NCBI GenBank assembly: GCA_045639325.1
Contig: JAZUCU010000014.1
Span: 21,044 to 85,043 of the forward strand
DNA from: RGIG8244 sp045639325
GTDB lineage: Bacteria; Verrucomicrobiota; Lentisphaeria; Victivallales; UBA1829
Direction of reading: 5' to 3'
Length of the DNA: 64,000 bases
Notes under the pieces: model-generated
Seen by the model: the letters and a program-made list of their open reading frames with translations, nothing else
Told to the model about the DNA's origin: nothing
The model's database searches: none
Shown: in pieces, positions 17,812-27,320 of the stretch
Numbering within the stretch: position 1 is the stretch's first letter
How the letters are laid out: each line of letters starts with the position of its first letter
Position numbers and translations under genes: made by a program

Positions 17812-18558
17812 ATGAAAAAGTACAAAATGCAGTTCACTCTGATCGAATTGCTCGTAGTCATTGCCATCATTGCCATTCTTGCCTCAATGCTGCTTCCGGC
17901 ACTGGGCAAAACAAAAAAGACGGCTATGGCATCCGAATGTATTTCAAAACTGAAACAGTTGGGTTATGCCATGATGCAGTATAAAGGCGATAATCAGGAT
18001 TACTGGATTTCCGGGAAACTGCCTCTGCCGGAAGGTCAATCCGGTCAGAATTACTGGGTCAACGGTTACTCTCAGTATTTCGAGAAAAGCGGTAAATACT
18101 ATGCCGACAGCGCAGGCGGGCCGGAATGGCTGGAATGCCCAGCACAGGCAAAAAAGAATACCGGAACTCTGGGACATGATGTATCTTACGCCTATAACAC
18201 AAACTGTTTCGGACGTGACCAAGCAGACCCCGGACAGAAATATTTGAAGAAACCGAGTAAGGTCCTTGCCCATTCAGATGCCTGGTATGGGGCAACCGGA
18301 AATTCCCGGGATTATGGATTACTTTGTTTCAACTATCTTTCAAGTTCCAAAGATGTTTGTTACCGCCACAATAAAAAAAGCAACGTCCTCTACGCTGACG
18401 GTCATGTAAATCCGGAAATGCCGCTGGCATTGAACCTCTCCGGTTACGATTACCGCTATTATCCCTGGTACAGCTGGAGTCAGCGCAATGCGGATGACAG
18501 CAAAAACATTAAAGGTACCTTTGTCGCCTGGGAATATGGTTTTCACCCTTATCTTTAA
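17812..18558 (+). CDS. Prepilin-type protein with C-terminal H-X9-DG motif (DUF1559-like pseudopilin)
   Basis: The 248-residue protein begins with a short basic leader followed by FTLIELLVVIAIIAIL, a type IV prepilin/type II secretion pseudopilin methylation segment, and ends with the H-X9-DG signature (His in RHNKKS, DG in YADGHV). The residue before the Phe is Gln, not the usual Gly of prepilin peptidase sites. Such genes are hugely expanded in Planctomycetes and Lentisphaerae. The body is a soluble beta-rich domain with Tyr/Trp-rich patches. It lies 27 bp before a secreted DUF4838 gene and shares its promoter, which suggests a role in displaying or exporting that enzyme. Confidence 0.85.
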   Translation: MKKYKMQFTLIELLVVIAIIAILASMLLPALGKTKKTAMASECISKLKQLGYAMMQYKGDNQDYWISGKLPLPEGQSGQNYWVNGYSQYFEKSGKYYADSAGGPEWLECPAQAKKNTGTLGHDVSYAYNTNCFGRDQADPGQKYLKKPSKVLAHSDAWYGATGNSRDYGLLCFNYLSSSKDVCYRHNKKSNVLYADGHVNPEMPLALNLSGYDYRYYPWYSWSQRNADDSKNIKGTFVAWEYGFHPYL

Positions 18559-18585
18559 TATAACAACAGAAACACATTTAACAAC

Positions 18586-21084
18586 ATGAAACTCTTTATT
18601 GCACTACTCTCGGCTGCCGCTCTCACTCTCGGAGCCTATGATTTGAAAAATCCGGCGTTGACACCTGTCGATTTCGGCAAAACGCCGTCCCATGCGGATA
18701 TTCAGCTGATCAAGAACGGCAAACCGCAATTTGCCATTATCGCCGATCTCAAATCGGAATTCGGCGGTGTCCGGTCAAAAAGTATTGCACCTGCCGTGGA
18801 AGAATTGAAACTCACAACACAGAAATGCACCGGCACAATTCCGGAAGTCTTCCCTTCCGCTCAAATCGAAGATGCATTGAAAAAATATCCTTACGTGATC
18901 GTACTGGGTGATAACCCTGTCGCTCGCAAATATGTCAATGTAAAAAAACTCAAACAGGAAGGTTTTGAAATCGTTACATTCGATAAAGGTATCGTCATCG
19001 CCGGTACCGACTCCTCTCTCGACAAGAATTACAACAAGCATCCGCTGGATATGAAGGGTGCCATCCGCGGTACTCTCTACGGAACATACGACTTCATGGA
19101 ACGTGTGATGGATGTCCGCTACTACATGCCGGGCACAGGCTGTCTTTATCCTGAACACAAGAATCTGACCGTGAAACCGATGCGCTATTCCGACTACCCG
19201 CGTCTCCCCGGACGTAACGGTATCTTCTTCATCAACTGCACCATGCTGCCGAAAGCAAAAAATGCGTACCGTAACAATGGTCGTGTGGAAGACTGGAAGC
19301 CTTATCTTGGCAATGATCTCTCCATCAAATGGGCAGATTTCATGAACAACCGCTGGCGTATGGGTCAGGTCAATCCTCCCTTTGGCGGACATGACCCTGC
19401 GGAAAAGAAATTCGGCAGAGCCATGGAAAAGCAGAACAAAATCAATGATGTGTTCTACAAATCCCCCAACGGCAATTTCTATTATGCACCCAACGAAATC
19501 GTGGGTTCTTACTATGACGTTGTGAATCTCAAATTTGCAGACATCCTCGTTGAATCCCTCAAAAGATATTACAAATCCAACGGTAAAGATAACGACGGCT
19601 GGGATTGGGCAAACAACCAGTACATTTCATTCGGTGTTACCGACCACCGTATGACAGTGGCGGATATGGAGATCGACCCCCTCGTCCGCAAACTGAAACT
19701 GATCACAAAAGAAGATGAAAAGCGGGATGCGCCCCTTGCCAACATTTACGGACGTTTCCTCCAGTATCTGGATAAACGCATTCAGGAAGAATTGCCCGGC
19801 AAAAAATTGGCTGTCATGGCTTATTATGACATCCGTCAGGCATCCATCGACCCGAAATGGAAACTCAGCAAAAACGTGGAAGTCCGTTACTGCGAAGGCG
19901 GATTCCCCGGACGTGTTCACAATCCTGCTGAATGGGCACGCATCTCTCAGAGCCTGAAAGAATGGGAAAACGCAACCGGCAATCCGGTCCGCTCCATTTG
20001 GGCATACAACCACAACACCAACGTATATGCCCGCGCGATGATCGGGGAAATGATGGGGCCCGCCATCAAGAAATGGGGCAAACTTTCCGAACGTGACCAG
20101 GTATTTTTCGACCACGGCGGATTCCATGACTTCTGGCATCATTTCTATGAAAAATACGTCATGTACCGCGCTATGTGGAACCCCGACTTCAACACCGATG
20201 CTGCCGTTGCAGAAATGTTTGAACGTCTTTACGGTAAGAAATCCGCAGCAAGCCTGATCAAATTCCATGCCTTGCTGAAAAAGACTTATATGACACTCAC
20301 AGCCAACAGCAGCGATATGGACATCCTGCCGAGCATCCTGACCGTCGAACAACTGGAAAAATATCTGGCGCAGGCGGAAAAAGACCTGCCGAAAGATGAA
20401 ACCGTCAAGAAGCACTTTGCCCTGTTGAAGAAACTGTGGCCGGATGCCTTCAATGGAACGAGAAACCGTCACTCTTTCGAACGTTCTGTTCATGATGTTT
20501 ACCAGCTCACAAGAAAAGAAAAAATCGTTGTCGACGGAAAAATGGACCCGGTCTGGAAGAAAGCCAAATCCGTGAAAATGATTTGCCCGTTCGGTTCCGG
20601 CAAAACATTCAAATCTCCGGTGGACGCACGTCTCGCCTGGGATAAAAAAGGTATTTACGGCTATATCTCTATGCCTTATTACCCGGAAACCAATACAAAA
20701 TCCCTGTGGATGAATGACAATATCGAATTGTTCATCTCCCCCGGCACCAAGATGGAAAGATATTTCCACCTGATTTTTGACGCCCGTAATCTGCAGACCG
20801 AAAAACAGTGCACACTTGCACCGATCCCCCAGCCCTACGGCACCTGGACACCCAACGGATATGTATTGAAGAGAGTCATCGGCAAAAACAGCTGGTCTGC
20901 GGAATTCTTTATCCCGTTCACAGCCATGAACGTTGCAAAACCGGCAGCTTACGATTCCTGGCTGATGAACCTGGTTCACATGAAAAAGACACTGCCCAGC
21001 GAATGGACATCTTCCGCAATGCACCTGGGGCGTCATCACGATTTGCACAAATACTCCCTGATCAAGTTTGCAGGGAAAGAATAA
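18586..21084 (+). CDS. Secreted DUF4838/alpha-glucuronidase-like protein with C-terminal CBM9-like domain
   Basis: The 832-residue protein has a signal peptide (MKLFIALLSAAALTLGA, cleavage near 17). Residues ~50-210 resemble the alpha-glucuronidase N-terminal-like domain (LYGTYDFMERVMDVRYYMPGTG), followed by the DUF4838 region with a presumed TIM-barrel core (~210-560). From about 640 a carbohydrate-binding family 9-like/DOMON module appears (VVDGKMDPVWKKAK, ARLAWDKKGIYGYI, NDNIELFI). The catalytic activity of DUF4838 proteins is not established to my knowledge; the fold suggests a glycosidase acting on extracellular glycan. It belongs to the operon starting at 17812, and a paralogue is at 29523-32342. 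Confidence 0.78.
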   Translation: MKLFIALLSAAALTLGAYDLKNPALTPVDFGKTPSHADIQLIKNGKPQFAIIADLKSEFGGVRSKSIAPAVEELKLTTQKCTGTIPEVFPSAQIEDALKKYPYVIVLGDNPVARKYVNVKKLKQEGFEIVTFDKGIVIAGTDSSLDKNYNKHPLDMKGAIRGTLYGTYDFMERVMDVRYYMPGTGCLYPEHKNLTVKPMRYSDYPRLPGRNGIFFINCTMLPKAKNAYRNNGRVEDWKPYLGNDLSIKWADFMNNRWRMGQVNPPFGGHDPAEKKFGRAMEKQNKINDVFYKSPNGNFYYAPNEIVGSYYDVVNLKFADILVESLKRYYKSNGKDNDGWDWANNQYISFGVTDHRMTVADMEIDPLVRKLKLITKEDEKRDAPLANIYGRFLQYLDKRIQEELPGKKLAVMAYYDIRQASIDPKWKLSKNVEVRYCEGGFPGRVHNPAEWARISQSLKEWENATGNPVRSIWAYNHNTNVYARAMIGEMMGPAIKKWGKLSERDQVFFDHGGFHDFWHHFYEKYVMYRAMWNPDFNTDAAVAEMFERLYGKKSAASLIKFHALLKKTYMTLTANSSDMDILPSILTVEQLEKYLAQAEKDLPKDETVKKHFALLKKLWPDAFNGTRNRHSFERSVHDVYQLTRKEKIVVDGKMDPVWKKAKSVKMICPFGSGKTFKSPVDARLAWDKKGIYGYISMPYYPETNTKSLWMNDNIELFISPGTKMERYFHLIFDARNLQTEKQCTLAPIPQPYGTWTPNGYVLKRVIGKNSWSAEFFIPFTAMNVAKPAAYDSWLMNLVHMKKTLPSEWTSSAMHLGRHHDLHKYSLIKFAGKE

Positions 21085-21108
21085 ATCATACACGGAGTAA
21101 GAAAAGTT

Positions 21109-22866
21109 ATGAAAATCGGCTATTTTGAACACTGGTCAAGACCTCACTGGAATTTCACAGAATTTATCCGGGAGGAAGGATATGATATCGAAAAGATTGA
21201 CTATTCAAACAAGAACTATCTGGAAAAATATGACGTCGTTCTGGTGGAACAGAACGGGTTCAACGACTATATTGAAAATGATGAATTGTATATTCAGGAC
21301 TGGGTATCCCGCGGTGGTATTTTCCTCTTCATGCATCAGGATTATATGCGCTGGGCTCCCTGCTTCCTCCCCGAACACCTGAACAATACAAAATTGATTC
21401 ACCGTTACATTCCCACCATCGGCGCAGGCAGTCTGAACACAACCGAAGGCCCCTACATGATTTACATGATGCCGTGGGCTGTCGGTCAGGGCAAGAATCT
21501 GTTTAATTATCCGGAAAAGATCACGCCCGATGAAATGATCGGCTGGAATATCAAGGTCAATTCCTTCACCATTCTCCGTGCAAGTCCGGATAAAGATATT
21601 TCCGAATACGTCCGCACCGCCGCCCTCAGCTGCTATCTGGCAGATGAAAACTGGGAAATTCTGGGTACTTATATGGACCCGGGCGTGCGGGATGGCGCAT
21701 TGCTTCTGCAGGGACGTCACGGCAAAGGTATGTACTTCCTCAACCAGATTCTGGTTCCGGAAGTCAAACTGGATACCAACGAAAGATGTCTTTCCTTCTG
21801 GCGCAAATACCTGAAGAACCTGATGCATTACTTTGAAAATCACAAAAACGGCATTACCGATCCCATTCCGGAAAAAGGAACCATGCCCGCAGGAAAACGC
21901 AATTACAAACTCTGCGTACACATGCACTCTCTTGACTGGTATGGATGCGATGCCAGCCCGGGTACCATCAATGCCCTCATGCGTCAGATGGATTACGATA
22001 TCTGCTCACTCGCAGTCAAAGATGCCGCATGCTACAAAGGTAAACTCAATCCGGAAGAATATTCCGATGATAAAATCCTGTTCCTCGATGGTCAGGAATA
22101 TCATCCCTTCAACTGGAAAGACAGACTGGATGCTCAGACACACAACGGTTATCACCTGCTTGCCGTCGGTACCGATCACGATGCATACACCCCTGAATTT
22201 ACCAAGAGTATTTACGGCGATGAAGAAGTGGATGCTTACCTGAATAAAGCATTGAACTATATCAACGATCATAACGGTGCTTCCATCGCCACACACCCGC
22301 AGCTGCAGACTTACTGGTTCGATTACCCCGTGGATGCTGTGGATATCGAACCGCTCCGTCCTCTCAAAGACACCCCCATGGAAACCTACTGGCTCCAGGG
22401 TAAAAAAGTCACAATGATGAATTCCGTTGACCTCTTCGGAACACGCCGCATGTACACCAATCCGGCAGTCAACTTTATTTATCTGGCAGAAGGCGCAAAA
22501 CCGTGCCGTGACAGTGTGGTTGCAGCCATCAAGGCCGGCAGCTCCATTGCCGCTTGCGGATTTACCGAATGTGATGTTACTTGCGAAGGTGCCATCCCCG
22601 GCAGCATCGTCAGCAAAAAGGATTCCATGCAGGTACATGTGACCGCCGCCATCTGGGATGAAGATGTCCATGAAGTCCGCATTTACGCAGATGATCAGCT
22701 GGTCATCTGTGATAAAATGGCAGTCAAACGTCTGGATAAAGATTACACCGTTGCGGTTCCTGCCGGAGCACAGCATTTCCTCCGTGTGGAAATTGAAGGT
22801 TCACCGGAAAAGAGACCCGGCACACATCAACGTATTGCCACGGCTACTCCGTTCTACTTTCATTGA
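21109..22866 (+). CDS. PHP-domain metallohydrolase with N-terminal ThuA/glutamine-amidotransferase-like domain
   Basis: The 585-residue protein has an N-terminal ~240-residue region like class I amidotransferase/ThuA folds (VVLVEQNGFNDY, WVSRGGIFLFMHQD), then a PHP-like metallohydrolase core from ~265: VHMHSLDWYGCD (HxH at 271/273), DGQEYHP, YHLLAVGTDHDAY and IATHPQ carry the likely metal ligands. This matches CehA/McbA-type proteins. The C-terminal ~100 residues look like a small beta-domain. It is cytoplasmic by sequence. It lies between the DUF4838 gene and the GH106-like gene, so it may process a sugar-phosphate or glycoside product of that pathway. The substrate cannot be named. Confidence 0.7.
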   Translation: MKIGYFEHWSRPHWNFTEFIREEGYDIEKIDYSNKNYLEKYDVVLVEQNGFNDYIENDELYIQDWVSRGGIFLFMHQDYMRWAPCFLPEHLNNTKLIHRYIPTIGAGSLNTTEGPYMIYMMPWAVGQGKNLFNYPEKITPDEMIGWNIKVNSFTILRASPDKDISEYVRTAALSCYLADENWEILGTYMDPGVRDGALLLQGRHGKGMYFLNQILVPEVKLDTNERCLSFWRKYLKNLMHYFENHKNGITDPIPEKGTMPAGKRNYKLCVHMHSLDWYGCDASPGTINALMRQMDYDICSLAVKDAACYKGKLNPEEYSDDKILFLDGQEYHPFNWKDRLDAQTHNGYHLLAVGTDHDAYTPEFTKSIYGDEEVDAYLNKALNYINDHNGASIATHPQLQTYWFDYPVDAVDIEPLRPLKDTPMETYWLQGKKVTMMNSVDLFGTRRMYTNPAVNFIYLAEGAKPCRDSVVAAIKAGSSIAACGFTECDVTCEGAIPGSIVSKKDSMQVHVTAAIWDEDVHEVRIYADDQLVICDKMAVKRLDKDYTVAVPAGAQHFLRVEIEGSPEKRPGTHQRIATATPFYFH

Positions 22867-22889
22867 GAAAAAGGAACAATGTTCATATC

Positions 22890-25800
22890 ATGAAAAACAT
22901 GTTGGAAAATTATAAAAATCCGGGTCCGGAGTTCCATGGTGCCCCGTTCTGGGCATGGAACGCAAAACTGGATCCTGAGGAACTGGTCAGACAGATCCGG
23001 ATTTTCAAAGAAATGGGATTCGGCGGTTTCTTTATGCACGCCCGAATCGGTTTGAATACAACTTATCTGAGTAAAGAGTGGTTCGATTGCATTCATGCAT
23101 GCGTCGATGAAGCAAAAAAAATCGGCTTGATCGCCAACCTTTACGATGAAGACAGATGGCCCTCCGGCGGCGCCGGCTCCATCGTCACAAGAGATGATAA
23201 ATACAAAATGCGCTTCCTCGTCTATGAAATTCTGGAAAAAATGCAGGATTCCAAGGCGGGCGGCGATACCCTCGCATGGTTCACAGCCGCAGTTTCCGGC
23301 GATAAAAATCAGCCGATCCTCCGTCAGGTACGCAAAATCGACGATCCGGAAAATTTCTCCCCCCGCGGCAGCAGAAAACTGTTGCGTTTTGCCCGGATTC
23401 TTTCCCCACGCAGCACCTGGTTCAACGGCGAAACTTATCTCGATACATTGAATCCGGCAGCCGTGGAAAAATTTGTGCAGACAACCCACGAAACCTATCG
23501 CAAGGAAGTCGGCAGCGAATTCGGCAAGACCATCAAAGCCATTTTCAGCGATGAACCCAGTTTCTGGCACTCCGGTCCGCAGAACAGTTTGACATGGACC
23601 GATGCCATTCCGGCGATTTACAAAGAACGTTATCAGGAAGATATTACCGATTATCTCCCTGAAATCTTCTTCACTTCCGTTAAAAAAGTTTCCACCGCAC
23701 GTCACCGCTTCTATTCCATCCTGACCGATCTGTTTGTACAGGCATTCTCCCGTACCGTCGGCACATGGTGCGAGAAAAACGGCATCAACATGACCGGTCA
23801 CATTTTCGAAGAAGACACCCTGGCTCATGCCGTGAATGAAGTCGGCTCCCCCATGCGTTTCTACGAATATATGCAGATGCCCGGGATTGATATGCTTACC
23901 GAACACTGGTGTATTTTCAACACCATCAAACAGTGTACCTCCATGGCACGTCAGTTCGGCAAAAAATGGCGTTTGAGCGAAACTTACGGCTGTACCGGTT
24001 GGGACTTCCCCTTTGCCGGACATAAGTCTCAGGGCGAAATGCAGTACGCACTCGGCATCAACTACCGTTGTCAGCATCTTGCCTGGTATTCTGCGGAAGC
24101 GGAAGCAAAGCGGGACTATCCAGCCAGTATCTCTTATCAATCTTCCTGGTATAACAAATATTCCATGGTGGAAAATTATTTTGCACGCCTCGGCGCCGTC
24201 CTTTCCGAAGGCGCGGAAGTCCGGGATCTGCTGGTCATTCACCCCATTGAATCCGCATGGATGCGGTTCGATTTGTTCCAGACGGATCGCGGCTTGCGGA
24301 CACGGGATAAACAATTCGTCACAATCACCAACACGCTGCTCGCTCAGAAATTGGATTTCGACTTCGGCGAAGAAGAAATTCTTTCCCGTTACGGCTCCGT
24401 GGAAGGTAATATTTTCAAAGTCAATCAGGCATCCTACCGGGCAGTTCTCATTCCGGAACTGGATACCATCCGTCAGACCACCCTGCAACTGCTGCAGGAC
24501 TTTGTCAAAGCCGGAGGTATGGTTGTCTACACCGGCAGGTCGCCGAAACATCTTGACGGTGTGGAATCAGATATTCCGGAACAGGCATACAAGCAATTCA
24601 AGAATGCATCTCTGCCGGTTGCGGTACAGCTTCTTGCTCCGATTGCCCGCCGGATCTCCATCGAAGACGAAACAGGCAAACAAGTCCAGCCCATTCTGGT
24701 TCGTCTTGCCGATACCGGCAAAGCATGGACGATCTTCATGAGCAACTATGGCAAGATGTTCCCCTCCGATCCGTTCAATGATAAAATGATCCGTGACAGA
24801 ACCATGACGTTTGACAATACCAAAGTCAAAATCAATGTTCCCCAGCGCGGCAAGATCTACGAAATGGATCCGCTGACCGGAAAGATTTATCACGTTACAG
24901 CAGAATACCGCGACAATGCCTACGAACTGAACGTCTCCTTCGGTATGCTGGATTCTCACCTGTACGTGATTACAGAAGAAAAACTGGATGCCGAACCGGA
25001 ACGGATCATTCCCAAGGTGGGAAAACGGGAAAAACTCCCCAGAATCGAATGGGATTACGAACTGGATGAAGATAACGTTCTCGTTCTCGACCGTGCAAAC
25101 TGGCGCACAAACGGCGTATTCGGTCAGAAAGATGAATACATTCTCGCCATCGACGATCAGCTGCGCAAACAGTTGGATAAAGCACCCCGTGCCGGCAATA
25201 TGATCCAGCCCTGGCTCAGAGATAAAACACCGCCGGAAAAAACTCTTGATCTGGAATTGACTTATAATTTCCAGGTTAAAGATATTCCCGCCGCGGATTG
25301 CCAGCTGGCATTGGAACATCCGGAATTTTATCAGATTTATCTCAACGGTACTCTCCTGAATAACGATGTGATCCGCTGGTGGATCGACCGGTCACTTCAG
25401 TGCATCAATATTCCCCGCTCCATCCTGCAGAAAGGCAGAAACACCTTGTCTCTCCGCTGCAAATATCACGAAAAACTGCCCGGACTGGAAGCCATTTTCA
25501 TTCTCGGCAGATTCGGCGTGAAAGACGATACTATCACACGTCTGCCCCAACAGCTTTCCACCGGTTCCTGGACCGAACAGGGACTTCCCGGTTATGCAGG
25601 GAATGTCACGTATTCCCGTACCATTCAGGTCCCGCAGGAAGGCATGGTTCTGGAATTTGCTAAATGGCGCGGTGTTCTGTTGGGCGTCTCCATCAACGAT
25701 GGGGAAGAACAATATCTGCCCTGGCCGCCGTACCGTCTGGATCTCCCTGCCGGTGAAGTGCAGCTGAAGATCACGGTCTATGGCAGCCGCCGTAACGCAC

Positions 25801-25940
25801 TCGGTCCGTTCTATAATGAAGAACCCTGGCCGATCTGGACAGGGCCCGGTGTATTCAAGAAAACCGTTTCGACCAAACGTCAGACCGTTCCTTGCGGTCT
25901 GCTTACGGCTCCGGAACTCTGCACACTGGAAAGCGAATAA
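22890..25940 (+). CDS. Large glycoside hydrolase, GH106/alpha-L-rhamnosidase-like
   Basis: This ~1016-residue protein starts with a TIM-barrel region carrying FHGAPFWAWNAKLDPEEL, MGFGGFFMHARIGL and YDEDRWPSGGAG, typical of the GH106-like group of alpha-L-rhamnosidase-annotated proteins. Further on are FSDEPSFWHSG and LSETYGCTGWDFPF, with Glu residues that could be catalytic, then a beta-galactosidase-like sugar-binding C-terminal part (~750-1000; YQIYLNGTLLNND, GRNTLSLRCKYHEKL). No signal peptide is seen. I chose ATG 22890 although the AAAAAGGA site is ~14 bp away; an in-frame ATG at 22899 is possible. It is the last gene of the operon, ahead of a strong terminator. Confidence 0.75.
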   Translation: MKNMLENYKNPGPEFHGAPFWAWNAKLDPEELVRQIRIFKEMGFGGFFMHARIGLNTTYLSKEWFDCIHACVDEAKKIGLIANLYDEDRWPSGGAGSIVTRDDKYKMRFLVYEILEKMQDSKAGGDTLAWFTAAVSGDKNQPILRQVRKIDDPENFSPRGSRKLLRFARILSPRSTWFNGETYLDTLNPAAVEKFVQTTHETYRKEVGSEFGKTIKAIFSDEPSFWHSGPQNSLTWTDAIPAIYKERYQEDITDYLPEIFFTSVKKVSTARHRFYSILTDLFVQAFSRTVGTWCEKNGINMTGHIFEEDTLAHAVNEVGSPMRFYEYMQMPGIDMLTEHWCIFNTIKQCTSMARQFGKKWRLSETYGCTGWDFPFAGHKSQGEMQYALGINYRCQHLAWYSAEAEAKRDYPASISYQSSWYNKYSMVENYFARLGAVLSEGAEVRDLLVIHPIESAWMRFDLFQTDRGLRTRDKQFVTITNTLLAQKLDFDFGEEEILSRYGSVEGNIFKVNQASYRAVLIPELDTIRQTTLQLLQDFVKAGGMVVYTGRSPKHLDGVESDIPEQAYKQFKNASLPVAVQLLAPIARRISIEDETGKQVQPILVRLADTGKAWTIFMSNYGKMFPSDPFNDKMIRDRTMTFDNTKVKINVPQRGKIYEMDPLTGKIYHVTAEYRDNAYELNVSFGMLDSHLYVITEEKLDAEPERIIPKVGKREKLPRIEWDYELDEDNVLVLDRANWRTNGVFGQKDEYILAIDDQLRKQLDKAPRAGNMIQPWLRDKTPPEKTLDLELTYNFQVKDIPAADCQLALEHPEFYQIYLNGTLLNNDVIRWWIDRSLQCINIPRSILQKGRNTLSLRCKYHEKLPGLEAIFILGRFGVKDDTITRLPQQLSTGSWTEQGLPGYAGNVTYSRTIQVPQEGMVLEFAKWRGVLLGVSINDGEEQYLPWPPYRLDLPAGEVQLKITVYGSRRNALGPFYNEEPWPIWTGPGVFKKTVSTKRQTVPCGLLTAPELCTLESE

Positions 25941-25979
25941 AAAAATCCAGATTTACGCAATATAAAATATATTGTAAAT

Positions 25980-26028
25980 GCACCCTGCAAATACCATGAA
26001 AAACATGGTCTGCAGGGTGCATTTTTTT
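25980..26028 (+). terminator. Rho-independent terminator of the first prepilin/DUF4838 operon
   Basis: The outer stem GCACCCTGCA (25980-25989) pairs perfectly with 26011-26020, an inner ACCATG/CATGGT stem closes the loop, and seven T residues follow. It ends the transcript after the GH106-like gene. Confidence 0.9.
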
Positions 26029-26072
26029 AAACACAGGAATTATCTTTTTATCAACTTTGCCACCGCCTTTTT

Positions 26073-26088
26073 GCAAACAACGGTTTGC
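26073..26088. promoter_or_regulatory. Palindromic operator candidate GCAAACAACGGTTTGC
   Basis: Two perfect 6-bp arms flank a 4-bp centre, about 40 bp upstream of the promoter of the adjacent GntR/LacI-type regulator. The arm CGGTTTGCG (26081-26089) also recurs inverted as CGCAAACCG at 26173-26181, just before the regulator start codon. Two sites bracketing the promoter fit an autoregulatory operator pair. The link to the regulator is inference. Confidence 0.45.
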
Positions 26089-26127
26089 GCATCATAAAAA
26101 AATTTTGTATTTTTTCGATGTATCATA

Positions 26128-26156
26128 TTGACTATCATTGATGTATTTTTTATATT
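26128..26156 (+). promoter_or_regulatory. Promoter of the regulator/oxidoreductase module
   Basis: TTGACT (26128-26133), 17 bp and TATATT (26151-26156) lie 40 bp upstream of the ATG at 26197. Confidence 0.65.
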
Positions 26157-26196
26157 ATGAAAAAAGAAGTAACGCAAACCGGTCGGAAAACATATT

Positions 26197-27300
26197 ATGG
26201 AATTATTAAAAGAAATCATTTATCAACAGCTCTGCGATATGATATTCGAAGGTGATATGACGCCAGGCAGCCGTTTGCCGGGAGAATTCGAATTGAGTCG
26301 GCAATTGGGCGTGTCGCGCGTTACGTTGCGCGCAGCGTTGTCACGTTTGGAAAAGGAAGGAATCATCACCCGTTCGCGTCAACTTGGAACGGTGCTGAAT
26401 TTCGCCGCCAAGCCCCGGCCAAGACTGCTGATCGTGCTGAATCCCCGGGATGATCGGCCGGACACTCCACTGTTACAGATGATTTCCGGAGTATCAGCCC
26501 GCTGCACCGAACTCGGCATGGAAATTGACACCGTCAGTTATGATTATTTCACGGAGGCAAGATTTCTGGGCGACCGCTATATCGGCGTAATCCAGGCGTG
26601 CTGCAATTTTTACGGGGAGGAAAAACTGCTGGAAACCTTGAATCATTGCGGACTGCCAGTTGTGAACGCAATGGCATTCGAAAGCGATCCGCCGATCACC
26701 GGGCAGACCACGGTTCTATTTGATGCCTTCAACGCCTGGTTCGACGGTCTGAAATATCTGCTCCGGTTCGGTCACCGCAGAATTGCTTTTCTGTTGAATG
26801 ATATCAGCATTATCGAACGGCGTTTCAACTGCAATTTCGATGATTTCCGGACTGCAACAGGGAAATATTGCCCGAATAACCGGAACCTTTTCCTGTTCCC
26901 GGAACAAGACAGGTATTTCCAGGACTCGATTTCCGCACTGCTGAATTCACCGGAACCGCCCACGGCATTTTACAGCTATAAAGTACCCTATGCACGTCTG
27001 ATCTATCAATTTGCAAAGGAACATGATTTAAATATTCCAAAAGATCTTGCCGTGATGAGTTTTGACGGTGGATATGGAGCCTCCCTGCTCCGTCCATCTC
27101 TTTCCACTGTCGATTTCGGCTATCAACGACTCGGGCGCATCGCCGTGGATGTGCTGATGGATCACGCCCGTTGGGAAAACGCCGAGACAAAACCTGTCAT
27201 TCATACGCCTTATGCGGTCTTCGGCAGGGAAAGTACGGATCATTTCATCATAAACTATACGGACGGCAAACGTCATTCTGTCGAACCAGAAAAATCATAA
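26197..27300 (+). CDS. Transcriptional regulator, GntR-type HTH fused to a LacI-type sugar-sensing domain
   Basis: The 367-residue protein has an N-terminal winged helix of GntR type (YQQLCDMIFEGDMTPGSRLPGEFELSRQLGVSRVTLR at ~9-45), then a periplasmic-binding-protein-like sensor of LacI/GalR type (~75-350; GLPVVNAMAF, LRFGHRRIAFLLND, DLAVMSFDGG, YQRLGRIAVDVLMD). This AraR-like architecture usually represses sugar catabolic genes until a sugar binds. It opens the second CAZyme module and probably controls the following oxidoreductase, prepilin and DUF4838 genes. The effector is unknown. Candidate operators flank its promoter. Confidence 0.88.
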   Translation: MELLKEIIYQQLCDMIFEGDMTPGSRLPGEFELSRQLGVSRVTLRAALSRLEKEGIITRSRQLGTVLNFAAKPRPRLLIVLNPRDDRPDTPLLQMISGVSARCTELGMEIDTVSYDYFTEARFLGDRYIGVIQACCNFYGEEKLLETLNHCGLPVVNAMAFESDPPITGQTTVLFDAFNAWFDGLKYLLRFGHRRIAFLLNDISIIERRFNCNFDDFRTATGKYCPNNRNLFLFPEQDRYFQDSISALLNSPEPPTAFYSYKVPYARLIYQFAKEHDLNIPKDLAVMSFDGGYGASLLRPSLSTVDFGYQRLGRIAVDVLMDHARWENAETKPVIHTPYAVFGRESTDHFIINYTDGKRHSVEPEKS

Positions 27301-27320
27301 TTTCAAGAATAGGAGCAAAC

